Made by a program: the position numbers and the translations under genes. Of a DNA stretch of 37,062 nt, positions 1-7,443 are shown one piece after another. This stretch comes from Streptomyces sp. S3(2020). Lineage in GTDB: Bacteria > Actinomycetota > Actinomycetes > Streptomycetales > Streptomycetaceae. A model generated the notes under the pieces. It ran no database searches and was not told where the DNA came from. It saw only the letters and a program-made list of their open reading frames with translations. The first letter of the stretch is position 1; each line of letters opens with the position of its first letter. The stretch covers positions 1 through 37,062 of the forward strand of contig NZ_JABERD010000089.1 of assembly GCF_013044505.1 (NCBI RefSeq), written 5' to 3'.

Positions 1-228
1 ATCCAGTACTTCTTCCGGACATGTGCCATCGCATCCGTTCCCGGCCCAGGGCGTACGCCCCATCCTGCCGCCGCCCCGACCCCGCTCCCTCACCAGCACT
101 CCCACGGCCGTAGCGGGGGACCCACGGTACGTCGCCGCCCCGGTCGTCTCAGTCCGAACCGGCACGGCGCGGGGTCTCCCCATGCCCTCCCCCGTGTGGC
201 CCGCCCTCTCCCGCCCGACCCTGAGGGC

Positions 229-2370
229 ATGTCAACCGATGCCCCGCCGGGAGGGACCGTGCTCTCCACACTCGCCCGGACGGCCACGCGCCGTCCGCTC
301 ACCGTCATTTCGCTCTGGGTGGTCTTCCTGCTGCTCGGCTTCGGGCTCGGGACGGGCGTCTTCGGGCGCCTGTCGGACAACGTGCCCGAAGTCCCCGGCA
401 CCGAGTCGGAGGCGGCCGCGCAGTATCTCGACCGGGTCGACCCCGCCGGTGAGTCGATCACGGCCGTCGTCGAGGGAACCGCCGTCCTGGACCCGGGACT
501 CCGCGCCCAGGTCGAGCGGGCCGTCGCCGAGGTCCGGGAGGTCGCCGGGGTCGCCGCCGTACCGGATCCGTACAAGACGCCCGGCCTGCTCGCGGAGGAC
601 GGGCGGGCGCTCATCGTCCCCATCGCCCTGGAGGGCGGCCTGGGCGACGACGCCGAGGAACGGACGGTGAACGACGCGACCGACCGCATCAAGGAGATCG
701 ACGCGCCCGAGGTCCACGTCAGCGGCGGCCCGCTGCTCGGTCTCCAGATCGGCGAGAAGGCCCAGGAGGACGTGAAGAACGCCGAGTTGATCTCCCTGCC
801 GGTCGTCCTCGCCCTGCTCCTCGTGGTGTTCGGCGGACTGCGCTCGGCGGTGCTGCCCCTCGTGATCGCGGTGAGCGGCGTCGCGGGCGCGTTCCTCGCG
901 CTGTTCCTGTTCAGCGGGGTCACCGACATCTCCGTGTACGCGATCCAGGTCACCACCATGCTGGGCCTCGGACTGGCCGTGGACTACGCCCTGTTGATGC
1001 TGGTCCGCTTCCGCGAGGAACGCAGGAACACCAGCTCCCCCGAGGATGTCGTCGAGGCCGTGCACCGCACGGTCGCCGCGGCCGGGCGGACGGTGCTGTT
1101 CTCCGGACTCACCGTGGCGGTCAGTCTGACCGGACTGCTGGTGTTCCCGAGCGTGTTCCTGCGCAGCATGGGTCTGGCCGTGGCCGCCGTGGTCGTCGTC
1201 GACATGCTGGCCGCGCTCACCCTGCTGCCCGCGCTGCTCGCCCGCTTCGGCGGGAAGATCCCGCCGGCGAAGGTGCGTCCGGAGGGCGAGGAGGGCCGCG
1301 TCTTCGCCCGGCTGGCCCGCTTCTCCGCCCGCAACCGGATCGCCGTGCTCGCGGTGATCGTCCCGGCCCTGCTGGTCCTAGCCCTGCCGGTCGCCGGTAT
1401 GCGGATCAACCTCGGGGACGCCCAGCAACTGCCGTCGAGTACCGAGGCACGGCAGTTGTACGACACCGTCGACGCCCACTTCCCGCCGGGCACCGGGGTG
1501 TCACCGGTGACGGTCGTCCTGAAGCCGGGCACGGACCGGGCGACCGTCGACCGCATACAGTCGCTCAGCCCCCGCGCCGAGTCCCGGAGCGTGCCGGGTG
1601 GCATCACCGTCGTGGAACTGCCGCCGCCGGGCAGTGTGGACGGCGACGGTGCCACGGATCTGGTGAAGCGGGTACGGGAACTGCGGGGCGCCGAGCCCGT
1701 CCAGGTCACCGGGCCCGCGGCCAGGCTGGTCGACTTCCGCGAGATGCTCGCCGACCGGGCCCCCTGGGCGGCCGTGACCGTGCTGGCCGGGATCTTCGTC
1801 CTCCTGTTCGCGTTCACCGGCTCGGTGCTGATCCCGCTGCGCACGATCGCCACGACACTGCTCAGCCTGGGCGCCGCGCTCGGTGTGGTGGTGTGGGTCT
1901 TCCAGGACGGCCACCTGGCCGGGCTGCTGGGCGCGGAGGGCCTGGGCGCACTGAGCCTGACGGCCCCGCCGCTGATCATCGCGATCGCCTTCGGGCTCGC
2001 CATGGACTACGAACTGTTCATCCTGGCCCGGATGCGCGAGGCCCGGCGCCGCACCGGTGACGACCAGGAGGCCGTGGTCACCGGACTGCGCCGCTCGGGC
2101 CGGGTCGTCACCTGCGCCGCGCTCCTGCTCGCCGTGGTCTTCGGCGCGTTCATGACGGGCGGCTTCTCCCCCATCCTCCAGATCGGACTGGGCCTCACCC
2201 TCGCGGTGCTGATCGACGCCACCGTCGTACGGATGCTGCTCGTCCCGGCGACGATGGCGCTGCTCGGGCGGCGGGCGTGGTGGGCGCCGAAGCCGCTGCG
2301 GCGGGTGCACGACAGGTTCGGGCTGAGCGAGGAGACGGAAGCCGAACCGCATGTGACGACGCCTGCCTGA
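229..2370 (+). CDS. MMPL-family (RND superfamily) membrane transporter
   Basis: A proton-driven inner-membrane exporter of the MmpL type, which in actinobacteria moves lipids, lipid-linked metabolites or drugs. The ~713 residues show the expected two-fold repeat: one TM helix, an extracytoplasmic loop and a five-helix bundle, then the same again. Each bundle carries the Asp-Tyr proton-relay signature (GLGLAVDYALLM in the first half, AFGLAMDYELFI in the second), each followed by an Arg/Glu-rich cytoplasmic loop. Length is normal for the short streptomycete MMPL proteins. The start is uncertain: ATG 229 is used here, GTG 196 lies upstream in frame, and GTG 259 has the best purine-rich stretch in front (GGAGGG, 250-255) though spaced closely. 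The substrate cannot be told from sequence and no lipid or polyketide genes lie beside it. No convincing gene is seen in bases 1-228. Confidence 0.93.
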   Translation: MSTDAPPGGTVLSTLARTATRRPLTVISLWVVFLLLGFGLGTGVFGRLSDNVPEVPGTESEAAAQYLDRVDPAGESITAVVEGTAVLDPGLRAQVERAVAEVREVAGVAAVPDPYKTPGLLAEDGRALIVPIALEGGLGDDAEERTVNDATDRIKEIDAPEVHVSGGPLLGLQIGEKAQEDVKNAELISLPVVLALLLVVFGGLRSAVLPLVIAVSGVAGAFLALFLFSGVTDISVYAIQVTTMLGLGLAVDYALLMLVRFREERRNTSSPEDVVEAVHRTVAAAGRTVLFSGLTVAVSLTGLLVFPSVFLRSMGLAVAAVVVVDMLAALTLLPALLARFGGKIPPAKVRPEGEEGRVFARLARFSARNRIAVLAVIVPALLVLALPVAGMRINLGDAQQLPSSTEARQLYDTVDAHFPPGTGVSPVTVVLKPGTDRATVDRIQSLSPRAESRSVPGGITVVELPPPGSVDGDGATDLVKRVRELRGAEPVQVTGPAARLVDFREMLADRAPWAAVTVLAGIFVLLFAFTGSVLIPLRTIATTLLSLGAALGVVVWVFQDGHLAGLLGAEGLGALSLTAPPLIIAIAFGLAMDYELFILARMREARRRTGDDQEAVVTGLRRSGRVVTCAALLLAVVFGAFMTGGFSPILQIGLGLTLAVLIDATVVRMLLVPATMALLGRRAWWAPKPLRRVHDRFGLSEETEAEPHVTTPA

Positions 2371-2430
2371 CGGCGTCAGGTGCGCGGGGGGATCCGGCCG
2401 TGGGCCGGGTCCCCCTGACCTGCGGCGGCT

Positions 2431-2436
2431 ACAGTG
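2431..2436 (+). promoter_or_regulatory. Putative leaderless -10 box of the 54-aa gene
   Basis: TACAGT fits the TANNNT -10 pattern and lies five bases before the ATG at 2442. No Shine-Dalgarno sequence precedes that ATG. This spacing is typical of leaderless actinobacterial transcripts, which start at or next to the first base of the start codon. No clear -35 is visible. This is inference from spacing and motif only. Confidence 0.45.
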
Positions 2437-2441
2437 CCGTC

Positions 2442-2606
2442 ATGGGTGGGGACGAGGGGGACCGGCCGACGCGGCCGTGCAAGTGGTGCCGTAAGCCGGT
2501 CGAACAGCCGAGAAACCGATGGCGCCGACGGCGCTACTGCAGCAAGTCCCATCGACGCCGCAATCGGATCCTGAACGCCGTCATGGAGTTCCTGGACTTC
2601 TGGTAG
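2442..2606 (+). CDS. Small Cys/Arg-rich protein, zinc-ribbon-like
   Basis: A 54-residue protein of unknown function. It opens with an acidic stretch, then has CKWC, an Arg-rich run (RNRWRRRRYCSK), a His/Arg cluster and a hydrophobic end (VMEFLDFW). The Cys-x2-Cys pair with a third Cys and a His about 18-21 residues on could bind zinc, and the basic run suits nucleic-acid contact; both are inferences. Proteins of this look recur as conserved hypotheticals in Streptomyces. The ATG at 2442 lacks a ribosome site but has a leaderless-type -10 box just upstream. A frame reaching back to 2277 is open only because it overlaps the end of the MMPL gene. Confidence 0.72.
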   Translation: MGGDEGDRPTRPCKWCRKPVEQPRNRWRRRRYCSKSHRRRNRILNAVMEFLDFW

Positions 2607-2727
2607 CGGCCTCCTCGGAGCGGGTCCTCACAGGAATCTCAGGAAGCGGCCCGGGGATTCAAAGGATCAGCAAATCTGCGCGGCGCAGGATGCACACGCA
2701 AAGGCGGATATCTCAGGAAGGCCTGCC

Positions 2728-3963
2728 GTGGGCGTCTCGCACATATCGAACCGTTCCGACCAGCCGTCGCAGAGGTGGTCGCGGCGCGGGGTGCTCACGG
2801 TGCTGGGCGTGGTTCCGGCCGCGGTGCTGACCGGGTGCAGCGGGTCGGCGGACGCCTCGGAGGAGGCGAAGGCGTCGGCGTCGGCGAAGGTCGCCGCGAC
2901 GAAGAAGCCGGTCGTCTCGGTGAGCCCCGCGGACGGCACCAACAAGGCCGCGTTCGGCGACCCCGTCGAAGTCACCGTGACCGACGGCACGCTCGCCTCC
3001 GTCAAGGTGACCGGCAACGACGGCTCCACGCTCGCCGGCACGTACAACGACGCGAAGACCAAGTGGACATCGACACGGAACCCGTACTCGGGCACCAAGT
3101 ACACGGTCACCGCGCAGGCCGAGGGCGTCGCCGCCGAGACCGCGACCTTCACCACCAAGTCCCCCGGCGAGACCTTCGTCGGCTACTTCACCCCCGAGGC
3201 GGACTCGACCTCCGGTGTCGGCATGCCCGTGTCGATCAACTTCACACACGCCGTGTCCGACAGGGCCGCCGTGGAGAAGGCGATCACGGTGACGGCGGAA
3301 CCGGCCGTGGAGGTCGTGGGCCACTGGTTCAGCGACACGCGGCTCGACTTCCGGCCGCAGACGTACTGGGCGGCCGGTACGACGATCACTCTCGGTCTGC
3401 GGTTGAAGGACGTCGAAGGACAGGATGGTGTATACGGTACGCAGTCGAAGGACGTCACCTTCCACATCGGCCGTGAGCAGATCAGCACGGTCGACCTGGC
3501 CGCCAAGGAGATGGTGGTGAAGCGGGGCGGCGCGACCCACGCCACCTACCCCGTCTCCGGCGGCGACGCCGACCACACCACCTGGTCCGGGATCATGGTG
3601 ATCAGCGAGCGGTTCAAGGAGACCCGGATGGAGTCCTCCACGGTCGGTCTCGGCGACGAGTACGACATCTCCGACGTCCCGCACGCCCAGCGGCTGACCA
3701 CCTCCGGCACCTTCATCCACGGCAACTACTGGGCGTCCACCTCGGTGTTCGGCAGCCAGAACACCAGCCACGGCTGTGTCGGCCTGCATGACGCCAAGGG
3801 CGCGGACGACAGCTCGGTCCCGGGCTACAAGTTCTACGACAGCTCCCTGCTCGGCGACGTCGTGATCGTGAAGAACTCCGGTGAGGAGACCGTGGATCCG
3901 GCCAACGGGCTCAACGGCTGGAACCTGTCCTGGGAGGACTGGAAGACGGGCAGCGCGCTGTAG
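2728..3963 (+). CDS. Lipoprotein L,D-transpeptidase (YkuD domain)
   Basis: A cell-wall cross-linking enzyme that makes 3-3 peptide bonds in peptidoglycan, or links proteins to it, on the outer face of the membrane. The N-terminus has a basic stretch with twin arginines (RWSRRG, residues 16-21), a hydrophobic core and the lipobox LTGC, giving a lipidated Cys37. An Ala/Lys/Ser-rich linker follows, then Ig-like beta domains (about 60-255), then the YkuD domain with the HGNYW box and SHGCVGL, placing the catalytic cysteine at residue 350. The layout matches actinobacterial Ldt proteins of ~400 residues. GTG 2728 is preceded by AGGAAGG at good spacing. The gene converges on the LuxR gene with only six bases between them. 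Confidence 0.95.
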   Translation: MGVSHISNRSDQPSQRWSRRGVLTVLGVVPAAVLTGCSGSADASEEAKASASAKVAATKKPVVSVSPADGTNKAAFGDPVEVTVTDGTLASVKVTGNDGSTLAGTYNDAKTKWTSTRNPYSGTKYTVTAQAEGVAAETATFTTKSPGETFVGYFTPEADSTSGVGMPVSINFTHAVSDRAAVEKAITVTAEPAVEVVGHWFSDTRLDFRPQTYWAAGTTITLGLRLKDVEGQDGVYGTQSKDVTFHIGREQISTVDLAAKEMVVKRGGATHATYPVSGGDADHTTWSGIMVISERFKETRMESSTVGLGDEYDISDVPHAQRLTTSGTFIHGNYWASTSVFGSQNTSHGCVGLHDAKGADDSSVPGYKFYDSSLLGDVVIVKNSGEETVDPANGLNGWNLSWEDWKTGSAL

Positions 3964-3969
3964 GGCCGG

Positions 3970-4719
3970 TCAGGGCGAGGACGCCTCGGTCTCCGGGAAG
4001 ACACGGGCGACGGCCGCGGTGCGGCTGGAGACGTCCAGCTTGCGGAAGATGTTCTCCAGATGCTTGCGGACCGTGCTCGTCGAGACCACGAACTGCCCCG
4101 CGATGTCCTCGGTCCCCCATCCGTTGGCCACGGCCCGCAGGACGTCGAGTTCGCGTGGGGTGAGCCGCACCGGCTCACGGCGCCGGCGGGCCGCCTCGCG
4201 GTAGACGGCGTGCAGGTGCGGGCGCAGCAGCTGGAGGGTCAGCCGGTCGCGCTCGCTGAACGGCCGGTCGCGGTCACGGGAGACGGAGTACATGCGGATG
4301 CGGCCCGGTGCCGTCGGCAGGGCGACGACCATCATGGCGACGAAGGGCCGCATGTAGTCGGTGTAGAGGGCCGTGTCGCGGAACTCCCGGGTCGCCATGT
4401 AGTCGGTCAACTGGGCCACCTCCAGGTGCCCGTGGCTGTGCTCCACCTCCACACAGTGCGGGTGCTGGTGCTTCCACAGCCACCACACCTCGTCGTCCCA
4501 TTCCGGGTAGGGACCGCCGTACTGCACCGCCTGGTATCCCAGGCCACGGCGGGTGGGCAGGTCGACCTCGCTGAACTCCGCCAGGTCGCAGGGGACCAGT
4601 CGCCCCAGCCCTTCCAGGAGGGACGGCGGCGGGAACTCCCCGGAGTCGTCGTGCCGTGCCTCGTCGACGACGTCGAGCATCAGCCGCAGATGGCGTTCGG
4701 TGACGGAGTGCCGGCTCAT
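3970..4719 (-). CDS. LuxR-family transcriptional regulator
   Basis: A 249-residue DNA-binding regulator. The C-terminal 60 residues are a GerE/LuxR helix-turn-helix: LTPRELDVLRAVANG followed by STSTVRKHLENIFRKLDV. The N-terminal ~170 residues have no receiver aspartate pocket or P-loop that I recognise and resemble the GAF-like sensor region of small streptomycete LuxR proteins. The ATG at 4719 is chosen because AGGAAG and a G-rich stretch lie just ahead and the sequence from there looks coding; the open frame continues upstream to 4806 without coding character. It is divergent from the GH16 gene, but the operator there is of LacI type, so control of GH16 by this protein is not implied. Confidence 0.88.
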   Translation of the reverse strand: MSRHSVTERHLRLMLDVVDEARHDDSGEFPPPSLLEGLGRLVPCDLAEFSEVDLPTRRGLGYQAVQYGGPYPEWDDEVWWLWKHQHPHCVEVEHSHGHLEVAQLTDYMATREFRDTALYTDYMRPFVAMMVVALPTAPGRIRMYSVSRDRDRPFSERDRLTLQLLRPHLHAVYREAARRRREPVRLTPRELDVLRAVANGWGTEDIAGQFVVSTSTVRKHLENIFRKLDVSSRTAAVARVFPETEASSP

Positions 4720-4851
4720 GACGCCCCCACTTCCTCGGGCCTGTCTCCGACGGTACGCCCGTCCGCGTCCCGGCGAGGCGACCTCTCGGCACATTCGTGG
4801 CTTCATGGGGTGAACTCCCCCGCGCTCAAAGGACTTTCACGGTTACACCTC

Positions 4852-4904
4852 TTGACGACCGCGGTGGCCGAGAGCACATTGGGGCCACTTTGAGAGCGCT
4901 CTCA
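4852..4904 (+). promoter_or_regulatory. GH16 promoter with LacI-type palindromic operator
   Basis: A perfect 14-bp palindrome, TGAGAGCGCTCTCA, lies at 4891-4904, 62 bases before the GH16 start. The central GAGCGCTC-like core is the hallmark of LacI/GalR-family sites in actinobacteria; the CebR-type site differs by a base per half. A possible -35 TTGACG (4852-4857) lies 17 bases from a weak -10 CACATT (4875-4880). That would put the operator over the transcription start, suiting repression released by a glucan-derived sugar. The palindrome is seen directly; the promoter boxes and repressor type are inferred. No LacI-family gene is present in the window. Confidence 0.7.
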
Positions 4905-4966
4905 GGGACCGCACACGCTCTCGAAGGCACCCGCGCACCTCACTCCGTACCCGAGAGGCACACCCC

Positions 4967-6352
4967 ATGAGTGCACCCTCCGGAACATCCAGACGCCGAC
5001 GCGTCCTGATCGCCGTGCTCTCCACCCTCGGTCTGGCCGCCGCCCTCGCCACGGCGGCCACCCTGCCCGCGAACGCCAACGCGCCCACACCTCCCACGGG
5101 TTGGACGCAGGTCTTCGTCGACGACTTCAACGGCACCGCGGGCACCGGCGTCAACACCTCCAACTGGCAGTACGCGACCGGCACCGGCTACCCGGGCGGC
5201 CCCGCCAACTGGGGCACCGGCGAGGTCGAGACGATGACGAACAGCACGTCCAACGTCTCGCTCGACGGCAACGGCAACCTCCGCATCACCCCGATCCGCG
5301 ACACGGCCGGCAACTGGACGTCCGGCCGCATCGAGACCAACCGCACCGACTTCCAGCCGCCGTCCGGCGGGAAGCTGCGCGTCGAGGCGCGCATCCAGAT
5401 GCCCAATGTCACCGGCACGGCGGCCGAGGGCTACTGGCCGGCGTTCTGGATGCTGGGCGCGCCCTACCGGGGCAACTACCAGAACTGGCCGAGCGTCGGC
5501 GAGCTGGACATCATGGAGAACGTCCAGGGCCTCAACCGCGTATGGGCCACACTGCACTGCGGCACCAACCCGGGCGGCCCCTGCAACGAGACGACCGGAC
5601 TGGGCAGTTACACCGCATGTCCTGGCTCGACCTGCCAGTCGGCCTTCCACACCTACACGATGGAGTGGGACCGCTCGGTCACCCCCGAGACCATCCGGTT
5701 CCTTGTGGACGGCACCCAGTTCCACTCCGTCAACGCGAGCCAGATGGACGCGACGACCTGGGCCAACGCCACCAACCACGGCTTCTTCATCATCCTGAAC
5801 GTCGCGATGGGCGGCGCCTTCCCGGACGCGTTCGGCGGTGGCCTCGACAGCGGCACCCAGTCCGGTGTGCCGATGACCGTCGACTACGTCCAGGTGCTGT
5901 CGGCCGCCGGGAGCGGCACCACGCCGCCGCCCACGGGCACGCGTGACGCCTACTCCACGATCCAGGCCGAGTCGTACAACAGCCAGAGCGGTGTGAGCAC
6001 CGAGACCACCACCGACACCGGAGGCGGCCAGAACATCGGCTACCTCGCCAACGGTGACTGGGCGCTCTACCAGAACGTCAACTTCGGCTCCACGGCGGCC
6101 ACCCAGTTCGTCGCCCGGGTCGCGAGCGGTGCCGCGTCCGGCGTGAGCGGGCTGGTCGAGGTACGTCTGGACAGTCGCAGCAACACCCCCATCGGGAGCT
6201 TCTCCCTCGCCAATACCGGCGGTTGGCAGACCTGGCGGACCACACCGGCGAACATCAGCTCCGTCACGGGCACGCACGACGTGTATCTGACGTTCACCAG
6301 CGGCCAGTCGGCGGACTTCGTGAACGTGAACTGGTTCAACTTCGGTCACTGA
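4967..6352 (+). CDS. Secreted GH16 endo-beta-1,3-glucanase with CBM6
   Basis: An exported enzyme expected to cut beta-1,3- or mixed-linked glucans such as laminarin or fungal wall glucan. Residues 1-37 form a signal peptide (Arg-rich start, Ala/Leu core, cleavage near ANANA). The GH16 domain covers about 45-310 and holds the catalytic motif GELDIMEN, with nucleophile Glu179 and acid/base Glu184. A short Gly/Thr/Pro linker follows. A family 6 carbohydrate-binding module (about 325-460) starts near IQAESY and contains the YLANGDWALYQNV stretch. The 461-residue two-domain layout is common in Streptomyces. The ATG has GAGAGG upstream. An operator-like palindrome suggests sugar-dependent repression. 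Laminarinase versus lichenase specificity cannot be settled from sequence. Confidence 0.94.
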   Translation: MSAPSGTSRRRRVLIAVLSTLGLAAALATAATLPANANAPTPPTGWTQVFVDDFNGTAGTGVNTSNWQYATGTGYPGGPANWGTGEVETMTNSTSNVSLDGNGNLRITPIRDTAGNWTSGRIETNRTDFQPPSGGKLRVEARIQMPNVTGTAAEGYWPAFWMLGAPYRGNYQNWPSVGELDIMENVQGLNRVWATLHCGTNPGGPCNETTGLGSYTACPGSTCQSAFHTYTMEWDRSVTPETIRFLVDGTQFHSVNASQMDATTWANATNHGFFIILNVAMGGAFPDAFGGGLDSGTQSGVPMTVDYVQVLSAAGSGTTPPPTGTRDAYSTIQAESYNSQSGVSTETTTDTGGGQNIGYLANGDWALYQNVNFGSTAATQFVARVASGAASGVSGLVEVRLDSRSNTPIGSFSLANTGGWQTWRTTPANISSVTGTHDVYLTFTSGQSADFVNVNWFNFGH

Positions 6353-6365
6353 CACGTCGGTCGGG

Positions 6366-6394
6366 TGAGGGGCTCCGCGAGGCGGGGCCCCTCA
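6366..6394. terminator. Hairpin between convergent GH16 and AraC genes
   Basis: TGAGGGGC (6366-6373) pairs perfectly with GCCCCTCA (6387-6394) across a 13-base GC-rich loop. It lies 14 bases after the GH16 stop and includes the stop codon of the converging AraC-type gene. No U-run follows, as is usual for streptomycete terminators. It could serve both strands. Confidence 0.55.
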
Positions 6395-7297
6395 TCGCAG
6401 TTCCGCCCGGAACCCCACCGGCGTCCGCCCCGCGTGCAGTTGGAAGAACTTCGAGAAGTTCGCCGCGTCCGGGAAGCCCACCGCCGCTCCCACGCGGCCG
6501 ATCGGCAGGTCGGTGTGGGCGAGGAGGCGTTTGGCCTCCAGGACGACGCGTTTGTCGATGAACCCCTTGGGGGTCTCCCCGGTCGCGGCGCGCACCGCGC
6601 GGACCAGGGTGCGGCGGGAGTAGCCGAGGGTGTCGGCGTAGGCGCTGACGCTGTGGTTCGTCGCGAAGTCCTTCTCCACCGCGTCCCGGAACAGGGTGAA
6701 CGTCGTGTCCGACGGCCCCCGCGCCGCCTCCTGCGAGCTGGCCGCCAGATGGGCCAGGCGGAGCAGGAAGGCCGTCAGGGAGTGGCGGAGCACGGCCGTG
6801 TGCAGGCTCAGCGGGAGGGTCGCGGTGTCCTTGTACTCGCGTCGCAGCTGCGCCAGCGCCGCCCCCAGCCCCGCCAGTTGCGCCGCGTCGGGGTGCAGCA
6901 GCGGCGGCAGGTCGTAGCGGTACAGGCCCGTCGCCTCCACCGTCGCCCGCGGCAGGAATCCCGGTTGCATGGTGAGGACCGTTCCGCGGTACCCGCCGGT
7001 CCCGGAGAAGCGGTGGACCTGGCCCGGGCGGATCCAGAGCACGTCGCCGGCGTACGCCTCGTACTCGGCGAAGTCGATCATGTGGCGGACGGGGCCCTTG
7101 TCGAAGAGCATCACGACATGAAAGTCGATCCGGTGGACGCGGTGCAGCGGGGCGTCCGCGTGCCAGGTGCGGTGCGGACCCATCGGGCCGACCTGCATGC
7201 CGACGCCGCCGACACTCAGCTCGACGGGGAAGGGGAACGTTCTGATCCCGTTCACACCCACGTCGCCGCCTCCGTCTTGGATGGTTCTGTCCGCCAT
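6392..7297 (-). CDS. AraC-family transcriptional regulator
   Basis: A 301-residue regulator with an N-terminal cupin-like sensing domain (about 20-170, including HRVHRIDFHVVMLFDKG and the WIRPGQVHRF turn) and a C-terminal double helix-turn-helix (about 200-300). Helix residues are seen in TLGYSRRTLVRAVRAATG, and the closing motif GFPDAANFSKFF carries the expected second HTH signature. The ATG at 7297 is chosen because AGAGGG lies just upstream; the frame is open to 7459 but that stretch crosses the intergenic region. The gene is divergent from tkt, and a 17-bp palindrome lies between them. Its inducer is unknown. Control of the pentose-phosphate genes by it is possible, but AraC proteins usually bind direct repeats. 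Confidence 0.92.
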   Translation of the reverse strand: MADRTIQDGGGDVGVNGIRTFPFPVELSVGGVGMQVGPMGPHRTWHADAPLHRVHRIDFHVVMLFDKGPVRHMIDFAEYEAYAGDVLWIRPGQVHRFSGTGGYRGTVLTMQPGFLPRATVEATGLYRYDLPPLLHPDAAQLAGLGAALAQLRREYKDTATLPLSLHTAVLRHSLTAFLLRLAHLAASSQEAARGPSDTTFTLFRDAVEKDFATNHSVSAYADTLGYSRRTLVRAVRAATGETPKGFIDKRVVLEAKRLLAHTDLPIGRVGAAVGFPDAANFSKFFQLHAGRTPVGFRAELR

Positions 7298-7374
7298 GTC
7301 CCTCTCGCGCCGCCCCGCCCAGGTCGTCCGTGTCCCACTTTCACCACAGGCTGACACACCTCGACCTTCCCTCA

Positions 7375-7391
7375 TAAAAGTCAGACTTTTA
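7375..7391. promoter_or_regulatory. 17-bp perfect palindrome upstream of tkt
   Basis: TAAAAGTCAGACTTTTA reads the same on both strands around a single central base. It is AT-rich in a very GC-rich setting. It lies 53 bases before the tkt start and 78 bases before the divergent AraC gene. A good -10 candidate, TAGATT (7390-7395), overlaps its right end, so a bound protein would block RNA polymerase. Outer inverted copies CTGACAC (7351-7357) and GTGTCAG (7401-7407) flank it almost symmetrically. The cognate regulator is not known; a GntR-, DeoR- or RpiR-type repressor would fit the symmetry. Confidence 0.7.
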
Positions 7392-7443
7392 GATTTGAAC
7401 GTGTCAGAGCAGCTCCCCCGCTCCAACCGAGGACTTCTTGAAG

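Noticed and set aside
2636..2720. 11-bp direct repeat ATCTCAGGAAG at 2636-2646 and 2710-2720
   Set aside because: The second copy includes the ribosome-binding site of the transpeptidase gene; the first has no start codon in reach. Too short and isolated to call a regulatory or mobile repeat.
4940..6355. Long open frame on the minus strand opposite the GH16 gene (471 codons)
   Set aside because: It is the usual GC-rich mirror of a real gene: low-complexity Arg/Gly/Val/Ala content, no domain, no ribosome site. Similar mirror frames opposite tkt, zwf, pgi and the saccharopine genes were dropped for the same reason.
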